From: Treponema sp. UBA3662
Lineage (GTDB): Bacteria > Spirochaetota > Spirochaetia > Treponematales > Treponemataceae
Assembly (NCBI GenBank): GCA_002373205.1
Contig: DFJV01000169.1
Coordinates: 1 to 5,831 of the forward strand
Reading direction: 5' to 3'
Length of the DNA stretch: 5,831 nucleotides
Each line of letters begins with the position of its first letter. Within the stretch, counting starts at the first letter, position 1. Shown here piece by piece: positions 1-5,831 of this stretch. Under the pieces are notes generated by a model. It was not told where the DNA came from. It saw only the letters and a program-made list of their open reading frames with translations, and searched no databases. The position numbers were made by a program, and so were the translations under genes.

Positions 1-1727
1 CGACCAAGTTTCTGAACAAGCTGGCGGCTTTCACGGACAACCTTGTTAATCTGCTCAATCATGTGGACAGGAACCCTTATTGTACGGGCCTGGTCGGAAA
101 TTGAGCGGGTTATGGCCTGGCGTATCCACCAGGTTGCGTATGTTGAAAACTTGTACCCCTTACGGTACTCAAACTTTTCAACGGCTTTTATTAGGCCTAT
201 GTTGCCTTCCTGAATAAGGTCAAACAACTGAAGGCCACGGTTGGTGTACTTCTTTGCAATGGAAACGACAAGACGCAGGTTTGCCTTGATCAGACGGTTC
301 TTTGCCTGCTCAATCATAACCTTTCCGCGGTTTATTTCCTTGGTCTTCTGCCTGATTTCGTCAACACTGTTCTCAAATTCATATTCAAGACGGTGCTTTT
401 TTCTTTCTATCTGCTGAATTCCGGTATAGACTTCGCGGATTTTGTCCGAGCTCATGCCAAGTTCACGCTCCAGCTTTACGCTTTCCGAATGAGTTGCCAG
501 GCGGCGGCCAATTGAACGCAAACCAGAAAGGTCCGGAATGCGAACCTGCTTCATCAGCTTTTCCTGGTCGCGGTTGTAGTCAGAGATTTTTTTGTCGGCA
601 TCAATGAATTTTGCACTAAAGCGGTCAATTTCCTCTGCCTGAATGTCTATCTTCTGAAGCTCCGGTATTATCTTGTTTCTAAGCTCAAACAAATCATCGT
701 TCTGGAAAATGTCGAGCGTCTGGTCATTGTCGTTAAGCTTCTTTTTCAAAGCCATATACTGCTTCATTATGCTGTTTTTTTCTGAGTAAACAGGCTTAAG
801 TATATGACCGTAAAAAGTCTTGAGGCGTCTTTTTTCCGCCATTATCTCGTTAAGTTCCTTGCGGTTCTTTCCCTGCTCGCGGTGCTCCTTGTCTTTTGTA
901 AAGGCTTTCTGGGCAATGGAATAGAACTCTGGAACCATAAGGCCGGAATTCTTAATCACATTCTTGATTATGTTCTGGCCGTCTTCCATCTTTTTGGAAT
1001 ATATCTTTTCTTCGTCAGCGGTAAGAAGGCGCTCTTTGCCAATTTCCCTAAGATAAAGGCGTATCGGGTCGTCAATGCTGGACTCTTTGTCGCCGCCAAT
1101 AAGACGGTGCTTGGAAAGGTCATCGCCCTTAACGTCATCCTCAACAGAAATCTCCGCAGCCGAAATATCCTCTGCTTCGCCCACGCCAACTTCGGAAGCG
1201 TCACCGTCAACATCCTCATCTAAATCCTCGTCATCAAGGATGTTGCCCGTCTCTTCCATAAACTGGATATTGTTTTCGTTCAAAAGCTGAAGGACAGTCT
1301 CCATCTTTGGCGAATTGACATATTCCATTGAAAGGATTTCTGTAATTTCGTCCCAGGAGACAACCTGCTTTTTGCGGGCATATTCCAACAACTGCTGAAC
1401 CTGGGGCTCCAGAGTTTCTTCACCGTCGGAATCAGCGTCATCAACAAGGGTTTCTTTCTTCACATCAGCCGAATCATCCGCCTTTTTCTGCTTTTCGCGG
1501 CTTTTGGGAGAATCTGTATCCTTTGAAGCTACGACTGCATCCTTTTTCTGGGATTTTTCTTCAGTCTTGGCTTTTTTTGAAGAGTCATCCGAAGAGACCT
1601 TCTTTGATTTTACCCCCTCCGCCTTTTTTGCAGGAGTTTTTGAAGCTGACTTTGCGGAAGTTTTTTTTGAGCTTTCAACTTTTTCTTTTTTAGAAGATGT
1701 ATTCTTTGAAGAGGATTTCTGATCCAT
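1..1727 (-). CDS. rpoD: RNA polymerase primary sigma factor RpoD (sigma-70), 3' end cut by window edge
   Basis: Primary sigma factor: binds core RNA polymerase and recognises -10/-35 promoters. The frame is open from the ATG at 1725-1727 to the window edge (575 full codons, no stop). Residues 1-90 are a tail in which I count 26 Lys and 20 Ser. Region 1.1 follows (about 103-158, around QQLLEYARKKQ and VSWDEITEIL), then an acidic linker (about 160-204). Region 1.2 begins at D220 (DPIRLYLREIG), then a long non-conserved region to about 470. Region 2 starts near L479 (LIKANLRLVVSIAKKYTNRG), with the core-binding DLIQEGNIGL at 503-512, the melting segment YKFSTYATWWIRQAI and -10 readers Q537 and T540. 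Region 3.0 (RTIRVPVHMIEQINK) is at 548-562. W533/W534 match W433/W434 of E. coli RpoD, so the protein is 100 residues longer up to that point. Regions 3.1-4.2 lie outside. An AAGG 6 bases upstream supports the start, which lies 12 bases after dnaG. Identity is secure. Confidence 0.97.
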   Translation of the reverse strand, partial: MDQKSSSKNTSSKKEKVESSKKTSAKSASKTPAKKAEGVKSKKVSSDDSSKKAKTEEKSQKKDAVVASKDTDSPKSREKQKKADDSADVKKETLVDDADSDGEETLEPQVQQLLEYARKKQVVSWDEITEILSMEYVNSPKMETVLQLLNENNIQFMEETGNILDDEDLDEDVDGDASEVGVGEAEDISAAEISVEDDVKGDDLSKHRLIGGDKESSIDDPIRLYLREIGKERLLTADEEKIYSKKMEDGQNIIKNVIKNSGLMVPEFYSIAQKAFTKDKEHREQGKNRKELNEIMAEKRRLKTFYGHILKPVYSEKNSIMKQYMALKKKLNDNDQTLDIFQNDDLFELRNKIIPELQKIDIQAEEIDRFSAKFIDADKKISDYNRDQEKLMKQVRIPDLSGLRSIGRRLATHSESVKLERELGMSSDKIREVYTGIQQIERKKHRLEYEFENSVDEIRQKTKEINRGKVMIEQAKNRLIKANLRLVVSIAKKYTNRGLQLFDLIQEGNIGLIKAVEKFEYRKGYKFSTYATWWIRQAITRSISDQARTIRVPVHMIEQINKVVRESRQLVQKLG

Positions 1728-1733
1728 GTTTTA

Positions 1734-1737
1734 CCTT
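1734..1737 (-). promoter_or_regulatory. Ribosome binding site of rpoD
   Basis: AAGG lies 6 bases before the rpoD ATG, in the 12-base gap after the dnaG stop codon. A second purine run, AAAGGA (1743-1748), overlaps the last codons of dnaG but sits 15 bases from the ATG, too far for normal use. The closeness suggests translation of rpoD may be coupled to termination on dnaG; that is inference. Confidence 0.6.
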
Positions 1738-1739
1738 AA

Positions 1740-3548
1740 CTATCCTTTTAAAGATGTTATCTGCTTATCCAATTCCATTTTTTCGGAAAGAAGTTTTTTA
1801 AGCGAATCCATGTCATCTGGCAGGGAACCCCGCTCAAGTTCACGTATTCTTCCTACGAGAACGCTTCTTTTTTGTTCAAGAGAATTCTTTTTTAGCAGCC
1901 GTATGCTGTCCGTGACCGATTTTTCGACCTTTTCCGATGTAAATTCATTTGCCGATTGAATAATCAGGCTTCTAAGACTGTCGTCGCCACACCTGTTCAG
2001 TATACTGCTTACCGAAAACGAACCGCTACTTAAACATTCCTCCATAACGGAAAACAATTTTATAGCCCAAGGGTCTTCAAGGTCTTGAACCGAGATTTCA
2101 TCACGCATTTTCTGGAAAAGGCTGGCATCGTCAGTTACGGCTGTTAAGACAGCACGCAGTTCGGCATTAAGTTTTATTGTAGGAAACTCTGCCCTGTTCT
2201 CCTGCACCGTATTCACATTTCTTTTAAAGCGTTGTGAAAGTTGCTCCCGGTTGTAAAAGTCCTTTCTGGCGGCCTCCTGGTCTATATCGTATGTCTGGCA
2301 CAATTGTTCGAGACACGCGTTTTTCTGCACGTCTGACTGCAAAGCGTCTATGTACGCAAAGAAGACAAGGGAAGCTTTCGCTTTTCCTTCAGGGTTGTCT
2401 TTGGGGTAGACTTCTTGCAGTTTAGATAACAGATAATCATTATCTAATATAGCGCAATCCACCTGCTTTGTCAAGTATTCCTTGCCAAAATTCAGCATAA
2501 TTTCAGCAGGATCTTTCCCACCGTCAAGCCTTATGATTTTTACCGTAAGCGAATGTCGGCGGCACATCAATATGGCCTTTTTGGTGGCATTCTGACCGGC
2601 ACCGTCGCTGTCAAAAGAAAGGTAAACCGTATCAACGAAAGGCTTAACAAGGGCAACCTGCTCTTCCGTAAGGGCTGTTCCCAGTGGTGCAACCGCATAA
2701 TTTATTCCGCACTGGTGGTAGGCAATGCAGTCCATGTAGCCCTCGCAAAGAATCACCTTTTTATTTTCGCGGATGGCCTGCTTTGCAAAGTTAAAGGCGT
2801 AAAGAGTATTTCCTTTTTTGTACTGAATCAAATCGCCCGAATTAAGGTACTTGGGGGACTTGTCCTTGTCACCGCGCAAAAAACGACCTCCCATGGCAAC
2901 AACATCACCCTTGCGGTCAAATATAGGGAACATTAGCCTGTCGGAAAAAAAGGCAACATCAGGGTACTTTTTGCTAAAAAGCCCGGAATTGTTAAGGAAT
3001 TCAGCGCTGTAATTCTTCTTTTCAAGAAATGAACGAAGCCACTTCCTGTCCGCAGGAGAATAGCCAATTTTAAATTTCTCCAGGGTTTCGTTGATAAGGC
3101 CACGCTTTGTTATGTAGTCGCGGGCAAACCTGCCTGCCTCTGTTTCCATAAGCATGTAATGGAATGTCGTGGCAACACGGGAATACAAATCGATGTACTC
3201 GTTCCTAAGCTTTGTCTTGGAATCATCCTTGTGTTCAGGGCCGCCTCCTTCCGAATAATGCAGCTCCACCCCGGCCTTCTTGGCAAGGAATTCAACGGCT
3301 TCGGGAAAGGAAAGCTTTTCCATCTCCTGAATGAACTTAAAGGCAGTACCGCTTGCATGGCAGCCAAAGCAATAATAAAATTTTTTGTCCGGGGAAACAC
3401 TGAATGAAGGAGTCTTTTCGTTGTGGAAGGGACAGCAGCCCCACCAGTCGTTTCCCCTCTGGGTAAGAGGGACGTATTCCCCTATCAGGCGCACAATGTC
3501 CGTTCTTGAGGAGACTTCATCTATTGATTCCTGGGTTATGCTGGCCAT
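1740..3548 (-). CDS. dnaG: DNA primase DnaG
   Basis: DNA-dependent RNA polymerase that lays down the short RNA primers for replication, working with the replicative helicase at the fork. The protein is 602 residues, close to the usual bacterial length (E. coli about 580). The N-terminal CHC2 zinc-binding domain shows C39-P-F-H42 and C60-F-G-C63, the expected template-binding ligands. The central polymerase domain has the basic segment RLMFPIFDRKGDVVAMGGRF (204-223), KYLNS (233-237), and the Toprim metal-binding residues E269 (VILCEGYMD), D313 and D315 (SFDSDGAGQNA) and D346 (KDPAE). No catalytic residue appears missing. From about 430 on the sequence is less recognisable and fits the helicase-binding C-terminal domain, the most variable part of the family. 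ATG start; stop TAG. It lies 22 bases after mltG and 12 before rpoD. No promoter of its own was evident. Confidence 0.98.
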   Translation of the reverse strand: MASITQESIDEVSSRTDIVRLIGEYVPLTQRGNDWWGCCPFHNEKTPSFSVSPDKKFYYCFGCHASGTAFKFIQEMEKLSFPEAVEFLAKKAGVELHYSEGGGPEHKDDSKTKLRNEYIDLYSRVATTFHYMLMETEAGRFARDYITKRGLINETLEKFKIGYSPADRKWLRSFLEKKNYSAEFLNNSGLFSKKYPDVAFFSDRLMFPIFDRKGDVVAMGGRFLRGDKDKSPKYLNSGDLIQYKKGNTLYAFNFAKQAIRENKKVILCEGYMDCIAYHQCGINYAVAPLGTALTEEQVALVKPFVDTVYLSFDSDGAGQNATKKAILMCRRHSLTVKIIRLDGGKDPAEIMLNFGKEYLTKQVDCAILDNDYLLSKLQEVYPKDNPEGKAKASLVFFAYIDALQSDVQKNACLEQLCQTYDIDQEAARKDFYNREQLSQRFKRNVNTVQENRAEFPTIKLNAELRAVLTAVTDDASLFQKMRDEISVQDLEDPWAIKLFSVMEECLSSGSFSVSSILNRCGDDSLRSLIIQSANEFTSEKVEKSVTDSIRLLKKNSLEQKRSVLVGRIRELERGSLPDDMDSLKKLLSEKMELDKQITSLKG

Positions 3549-3559
3549 TAGTCTTTTAG

Positions 3560-3563
3560 CCCT
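3560..3563 (-). promoter_or_regulatory. Probable ribosome binding site of dnaG
   Basis: AGGG in the context GCAGGGCT lies 11 bases before the dnaG ATG, inside the 22-base gap after the mltG stop. The spacing is slightly long, but it is the only purine-rich Shine-Dalgarno-like stretch there, and the N-terminal sequence beginning MASITQESIDEV is typical of DnaG, so the start is well placed. Confidence 0.5.
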
Positions 3564-3570
3564 GCACAGC

Positions 3571-4650
3571 CTATCTTTTTGTGTAGAGAACCTGAGCAGC
3601 CTTGTTGTGCTCGCTCAGAGTCTTGCTGAACGTGTGGGTTCCCTTGTCCGGATCGTTAAGCACAAAATAGAAATATTCATTTTGCTCTGGAGAGGCAGCT
3701 GCAGAAAGGGAAACAGTTCCCGGGTTTGAAATTGGTCCAGGAGGCAGCCCCGCATACTTGTATGTATTATAAGGATTGTCTATCTCCAAATCAGCATAAA
3801 AAATTCTCTTGGGATGGGGCTTGTGCTGAATTTCTGTAATCACGTACTCAACGGTGGCACAGGATTCAAGGCCTATGTCGTTCTTAAGGCGGTTTGTAAA
3901 CACACCAGCAATAGAAGGAGCCTCGGATGCAACCCGGTATTCCCTTTCCACAATGGAAGCAAGCGTTATGATTTTAAATACCTCGTCAGAAGTCTTTCCC
4001 TCAAAACCGCTTATAGAAGCTGTCTTTTCAAAGAAATTGTCCGCCATCTGGCAAAGAATTCCGTCAGCATCCATCTCCTTGTTAAAGTAGTATGTGTCCG
4101 GGAACAGGTAGCCTTCAAACGAAGATGCAGGAATGCTGTATTTCTTCAAAAGCTCGGCAGAATGGCTAGAAGCAAGGAATTCATCCTTAGTGCAAATTCC
4201 GCTCTGGGCAACAAGGGCAGCTGTCTTGGAAAGAGTCAACCCCTCCGGTATGCTCACAACAGCGTACTCTGGAGTACCGGTCTGAACCAGCTCATAAATC
4301 TCCCTAAGCGGCATGGTATTTTTTACGGTATATGTTCCGCTCCTAAGATTAAAGGCCTTTTCCCTGTCAAAAGCATTGAACCTTGCCGCATAATAAAAGG
4401 CCTTTGCAGACCGTATCATTCCTTTTTCCTTAAGCTCGGAAGCAACATGGCTTACGCTAGTACCGGAATGAATCTTAAGTTCACATGAAACCTCTTCCCT
4501 TGGATTGCGGGTTACAGGCCCAGTTGAATAAATGCAAACGGAAACAAGGGCAAGCAGAACCAGTGCCACAGCCGCAAAAAGCCAGCACAAAATTACAACT
4601 GCAAGAGGAACTTTTTTTTGTGATGATGATTTTTTTTCTTTATTTTTCAT
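3571..4650 (-). CDS. mltG: Endolytic murein transglycosylase MltG (YceG-like)
   Basis: Membrane-anchored lytic transglycosylase of the YceG/MltG family, which cleaves nascent glycan strands in the periplasm and is thought to end strand elongation. The protein is 359 residues, near the usual 340-350. It has a short Lys/Ser-rich cytoplasmic tail (1-13), one transmembrane helix (about 14-41), a LysM-like part (about 52-125, including the segment SGTYTVKNTMPLREIYELV) and the catalytic domain. The family signature is ASIVERE, placing the catalytic glutamate at E235 by analogy with E218 of E. coli MltG. It is followed by ASEAPSIAGVFTNRL, the LESCATVEYV segment, SSFEGYLFPDTYYF upstream (177-189), and NPYNTYKYAGLPPGPISNPG (292-311). 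All hallmark motifs are present. The Shine-Dalgarno is weak: GGA at 4664-4666 lies 13 bases before the ATG, with an A-rich stretch between. It follows the hydrolase gene by 21 bases and precedes dnaG by 22, so co-transcription is likely. Confidence 0.95.
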   Translation of the reverse strand: MKNKEKKSSSQKKVPLAVVILCWLFAAVALVLLALVSVCIYSTGPVTRNPREEVSCELKIHSGTSVSHVASELKEKGMIRSAKAFYYAARFNAFDREKAFNLRSGTYTVKNTMPLREIYELVQTGTPEYAVVSIPEGLTLSKTAALVAQSGICTKDEFLASSHSAELLKKYSIPASSFEGYLFPDTYYFNKEMDADGILCQMADNFFEKTASISGFEGKTSDEVFKIITLASIVEREYRVASEAPSIAGVFTNRLKNDIGLESCATVEYVITEIQHKPHPKRIFYADLEIDNPYNTYKYAGLPPGPISNPGTVSLSAAASPEQNEYFYFVLNDPDKGTHTFSKTLSEHNKAAQVLYTKR

Positions 4651-4657
4651 TTTTTTT
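4612..4657 (-). repeat. Three A8 homopolymer tracts at the start of mltG
   Basis: On the coding strand three runs of exactly eight A occur within 46 bases: 4650-4657 (ending with the A of the start codon), 4630-4637 (Glu5-Lys6-Lys7) and 4612-4619 (Gln11-Lys12-Lys13). A TCA TCA TCA triplet run (4621-4629) separates the last two. The latter two are in frame as written. Such runs are known sites of polymerase slippage; whether slippage happens here cannot be told from one sequence. Confidence 0.9.
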
Positions 4658-4671
4658 ACTGAATCCTAACG

Positions 4672-5616
4672 TTAGATTTCTATTTCCTGCCCTTCCACCG
4701 CCAGATAAATCTCCAGCTGATTGGAGGATGAATATTCCTCATACCAGCGCGCAGCCTGCAGGACGGAATAGATTTTCTTGTCGCTGTAGGTAGGCTCGTG
4801 ATGGAAAAGGTAGAGTTTCTTTACATTCCATGTGTTTGCAAAGTCTACGGCATAGCAGAATATGTTGTGTCCCCAGTTTGCCTTTGCAATGGCCTCGTCA
4901 CCGGTGTACTGGCTGTCCAGGATAAGAACGTCGGCATTTTCAAAGAAATGGTTCTTGGCAATGTTCTTGTCGTAGTCAGACGGCTCCAGCTCAACATCCG
5001 TGGCATATATGAATTTCTTTCCGTTTTCCTCGAATGAATAAGAATAGGAATTTCCCGGATGCTTCATCTTTTTAGTGTTGATTTTTATACCGCCAATCTC
5101 AAAAGGCTCACCCTCTTTTATGAGATGAAAGCGGAACTGCTTGCCAACTTTTTCCCATTCACCGTTCCGCGGAAAGTAAGGCAGGCAGTTCTGGTTTGCA
5201 AGAATACGTTCTGCAGCAGGAAATGTCGAATAGAAATCAATTGTTGCGTTCGGATTGAAAATGGGGCCAAAAAAAGGAATTCCCTGAATATGATCCCAGT
5301 GGAAGTGTGACATAAGGATATTGTAGTGATTGTCTGGAGAAGGCGTTCCGTTTACTGCAAATTCGCGAAGTCCAGAACCACAGTCCAATATGAATCTTGT
5401 ACCGTTGTTTGCCGTAAGTTCAACACAGGCCGTATTTCCGCCAACAGTGCCAAAGAGCCAAGGCGGAAGGGATGCAAGGAAACGGGTTCTGCTGTCTTCG
5501 TCCTGAATGTCTTTTGGTGTTATGCGCTCAACAACTGCAGCAATCTTAGCCTGAACCTGCTCCGAAGTTATGGGTGTAGGTAAGGAGCCTCTGACCCCCC
5601 AAAAATGAACGTTCAC
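4672..5616 (-). CDS. MBL-fold metallo-hydrolase (TaR3-like/PhnP-like family), substrate unknown
   Basis: A 314-residue metallo-beta-lactamase-fold hydrolase, probably cytoplasmic since no signal peptide or membrane helix is seen. The N-terminus VHFWGVRGSLPTP and the later TVGGNTACVE (58-67) are the hallmarks of the group. Metal ligands are visible in order: H104, H106, D108 and H109 (SHFHWDHIQG), H186 (MKHPG), D207 (YATDVE), and H272 (LFHHEPTYSD); LILDSQYTGD (231-240) and WGH (248-250) are further family motifs. All ligands for a two-metal site are present, so it should be active, but the substrate is not evident; relatives include phosphodiesterases and RNase Z-like enzymes. About 40 residues separate the GVRGS and GGNT motifs, more than in the shortest members. 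The start is GTG, chosen because it places FWGVRGS at the normal N-terminal position and has GGGGA 7 bases upstream. It is the first gene of the probable operon with mltG, dnaG and rpoD; no functional link is evident. Confidence 0.92.
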   Translation of the reverse strand: MNVHFWGVRGSLPTPITSEQVQAKIAAVVERITPKDIQDEDSRTRFLASLPPWLFGTVGGNTACVELTANNGTRFILDCGSGLREFAVNGTPSPDNHYNILMSHFHWDHIQGIPFFGPIFNPNATIDFYSTFPAAERILANQNCLPYFPRNGEWEKVGKQFRFHLIKEGEPFEIGGIKINTKKMKHPGNSYSYSFEENGKKFIYATDVELEPSDYDKNIAKNHFFENADVLILDSQYTGDEAIAKANWGHNIFCYAVDFANTWNVKKLYLFHHEPTYSDKKIYSVLQAARWYEEYSSSNQLEIYLAVEGQEIEI

Positions 5617-5623
5617 TATAAAA

Positions 5624-5628
5624 TCCCC
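5624..5628 (-). promoter_or_regulatory. Ribosome binding site of the MBL-fold gene, supporting a GTG start
   Basis: GGGGA lies 7 bases before the GTG at 5614-5616, good Shine-Dalgarno spacing. No in-frame ATG near this position would keep the conserved N-terminal FWGVRGS motif, so the motif and the ribosome binding site agree on the GTG. Confidence 0.6.
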
Positions 5629-5682
5629 ACTATTTGCCTTTCACGTTTTAGTTATGCGTAGTTAATTCCCCGCTATCCTAAT

Positions 5683-5711
5683 ATATTAAACCATTAAGGT
5701 ATTTTTAGCAA
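5683..5711 (-). promoter_or_regulatory. Predicted sigma-70-type promoter of the MBL-mltG-dnaG-rpoD run
   Basis: Reading the minus strand, a -35 element TTGCTA (5706-5711, four of six matches to TTGACA) is followed by a 17-base spacer and a -10 element TAATAT (5683-5688, four of six matches to TATAAT), in an A/T-rich setting. Initiation would fall near 5676, giving a leader of about 60 bases. It lies downstream of the tRNA terminator and is the only clear promoter noticed upstream of the four genes. If used, the operon's own product RpoD would recognise it, so expression could be autoregulated; that part is inference. Confidence 0.55.
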
Positions 5712-5733
5712 CCTAAAACAATATTTTTTGCAC

Positions 5734-5769
5734 AAAAAAAAAGCCGCAGGGTTTGCCTTTAACCTGCGG
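5734..5769 (-). terminator. Rho-independent terminator of the tRNA transcript
   Basis: On the minus strand CCGCAGG (5763-5769) pairs perfectly with CCTGCGG (5744-5750) across a 12-base loop that may pair further (TT with AA), and is followed by a G/C step and nine T (5734-5742). It starts 18 bases after the tRNA 3' end. On the plus strand the hairpin is followed only by TTTCTAC, so it looks one-directional. It separates the tRNA unit from the protein operon. Confidence 0.9.
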
Positions 5770-5787
5770 TTTCTACATCTTAACTGA

Positions 5788-5831
5788 TGGGGAGTGAAGG
5801 ATTCGAACCTACGAAGGACGAGCCAACAGAT
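5788..5831 (-). tRNA. tRNA, class II, most likely tRNA-Tyr (3' part; 5' part beyond window)
   Basis: Reading the minus strand from the window edge: the base after the anticodon, the 3' anticodon stem strand TCTGT (5826-5830), a 13-base variable arm TGGCTCGTCCTTC (5813-5825), T-stem GTAGG, T-loop TTCGAAT and CCTTC (5796-5812), acceptor strand ACTCCCC (5789-5795) and discriminator A (5788). The long variable arm restricts it to Tyr, Ser or Leu. The 13-base arm, the sequence ATCTG after the anticodon, the CTTCGxAGG context and discriminator A match bacterial tRNA-Tyr best; bacterial tRNA-Ser usually has G at the discriminator, and Leu remains possible. The anticodon is outside the window, so the identity is inferred. 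CCA is not encoded (the bases after the discriminator are TCA), so it must be added enzymatically. The T-stem has a U-U mismatch at its second pair (U50-U64). Confidence 0.85.

Noticed and set aside
804..1223. 139-codon plus-strand open frame with hydrophobic stretches
   Set aside because: It lies wholly antisense to rpoD codons for the linker and region 1.2, and its composition is what the complement of Lys/Glu-rich coding sequence gives. No ribosome binding site or family resemblance was seen.
1504..1722. Phe/Ser/Glu-rich 72-codon plus-strand frame
   Set aside because: It is the complement of the Lys/Ser-rich tail of the sigma factor; its repetitive look comes from AAA/AAG/TCA codons on the other strand.
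2553..2936. 127-codon plus-strand frame
   Set aside because: It is antisense to the Toprim core of dnaG, which is plainly the real gene.
3814..4488. 224-codon plus-strand open frame
   Set aside because: It is fully antisense to mltG, whose catalytic and substrate motifs are intact in the minus frame. The translation resembles no family I know.
4651..4671. Possible terminator between the MBL gene and mltG, suggested by the T8 run and the CTAACGTTAG dyad
   Set aside because: The dyad has no loop and the minus-strand sequence after it is A-rich, not T-rich, so it cannot act as an intrinsic terminator for these genes. On the plus strand the T-run comes before the dyad in that reading direction, not after it.
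1..5831. Search for CRISPR arrays, insertion sequences, toxin-antitoxin or defence genes
   Set aside because: No spaced direct repeats, terminal inverted repeats, transposase or defence motifs were seen; nearly all bases are accounted for by housekeeping genes on one strand.

Overview
The window reads as an ordinary stretch of bacterial housekeeping chromosome. Everything supported is on the minus strand. From right to left (the direction of transcription) it holds the 3' part of a class II tRNA gene, most likely tRNA-Tyr, with its intrinsic terminator; a short leader with a good sigma-70-type promoter; and a tightly spaced four-gene run: an MBL-fold metallo-hydrolase, the peptidoglycan transglycosylase mltG, the DNA primase dnaG and the primary sigma factor rpoD. 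rpoD runs off the left edge of the window.

The likely source is a spirochaete, most probably a Treponema-like organism. This rests on the gene order mltG-dnaG-rpoD (dnaG next to rpoD is known in Treponema pallidum), the character of the sigma factor (a long lysine/serine-rich N-terminal tail before region 1.1) and the protein sequences as I recognise them. No database search was possible, so genus-level placement is inference.

Layout: 1-1727 rpoD (N-terminal 575 residues, region 1.1 through the start of region 3); 1740-3548 dnaG, complete; 3571-4650 mltG, complete; 4672-5616 MBL-fold hydrolase, complete, GTG start; 5617-5733 leader and promoter; 5734-5769 terminator of the tRNA unit; 5788-5831 tRNA, 3' portion. 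Gaps between the four coding genes are 21, 22 and 12 bases and contain no terminator, so they probably form one operon driven from the promoter at 5683-5711.

Functionally the operon recalls the macromolecular synthesis operon of enterobacteria (rpsU-dnaG-rpoD), which couples replication priming and transcription initiation. Here no rpsU precedes dnaG; a cell-wall gene and a hydrolase of unknown substrate stand upstream instead. I found no mobile element, CRISPR array, defence gene or new system. The points most worth a second look are the three A8 tracts at the start of mltG, the charge-polarised N-terminus of the sigma factor, and a U-U mismatch in the tRNA T-stem.
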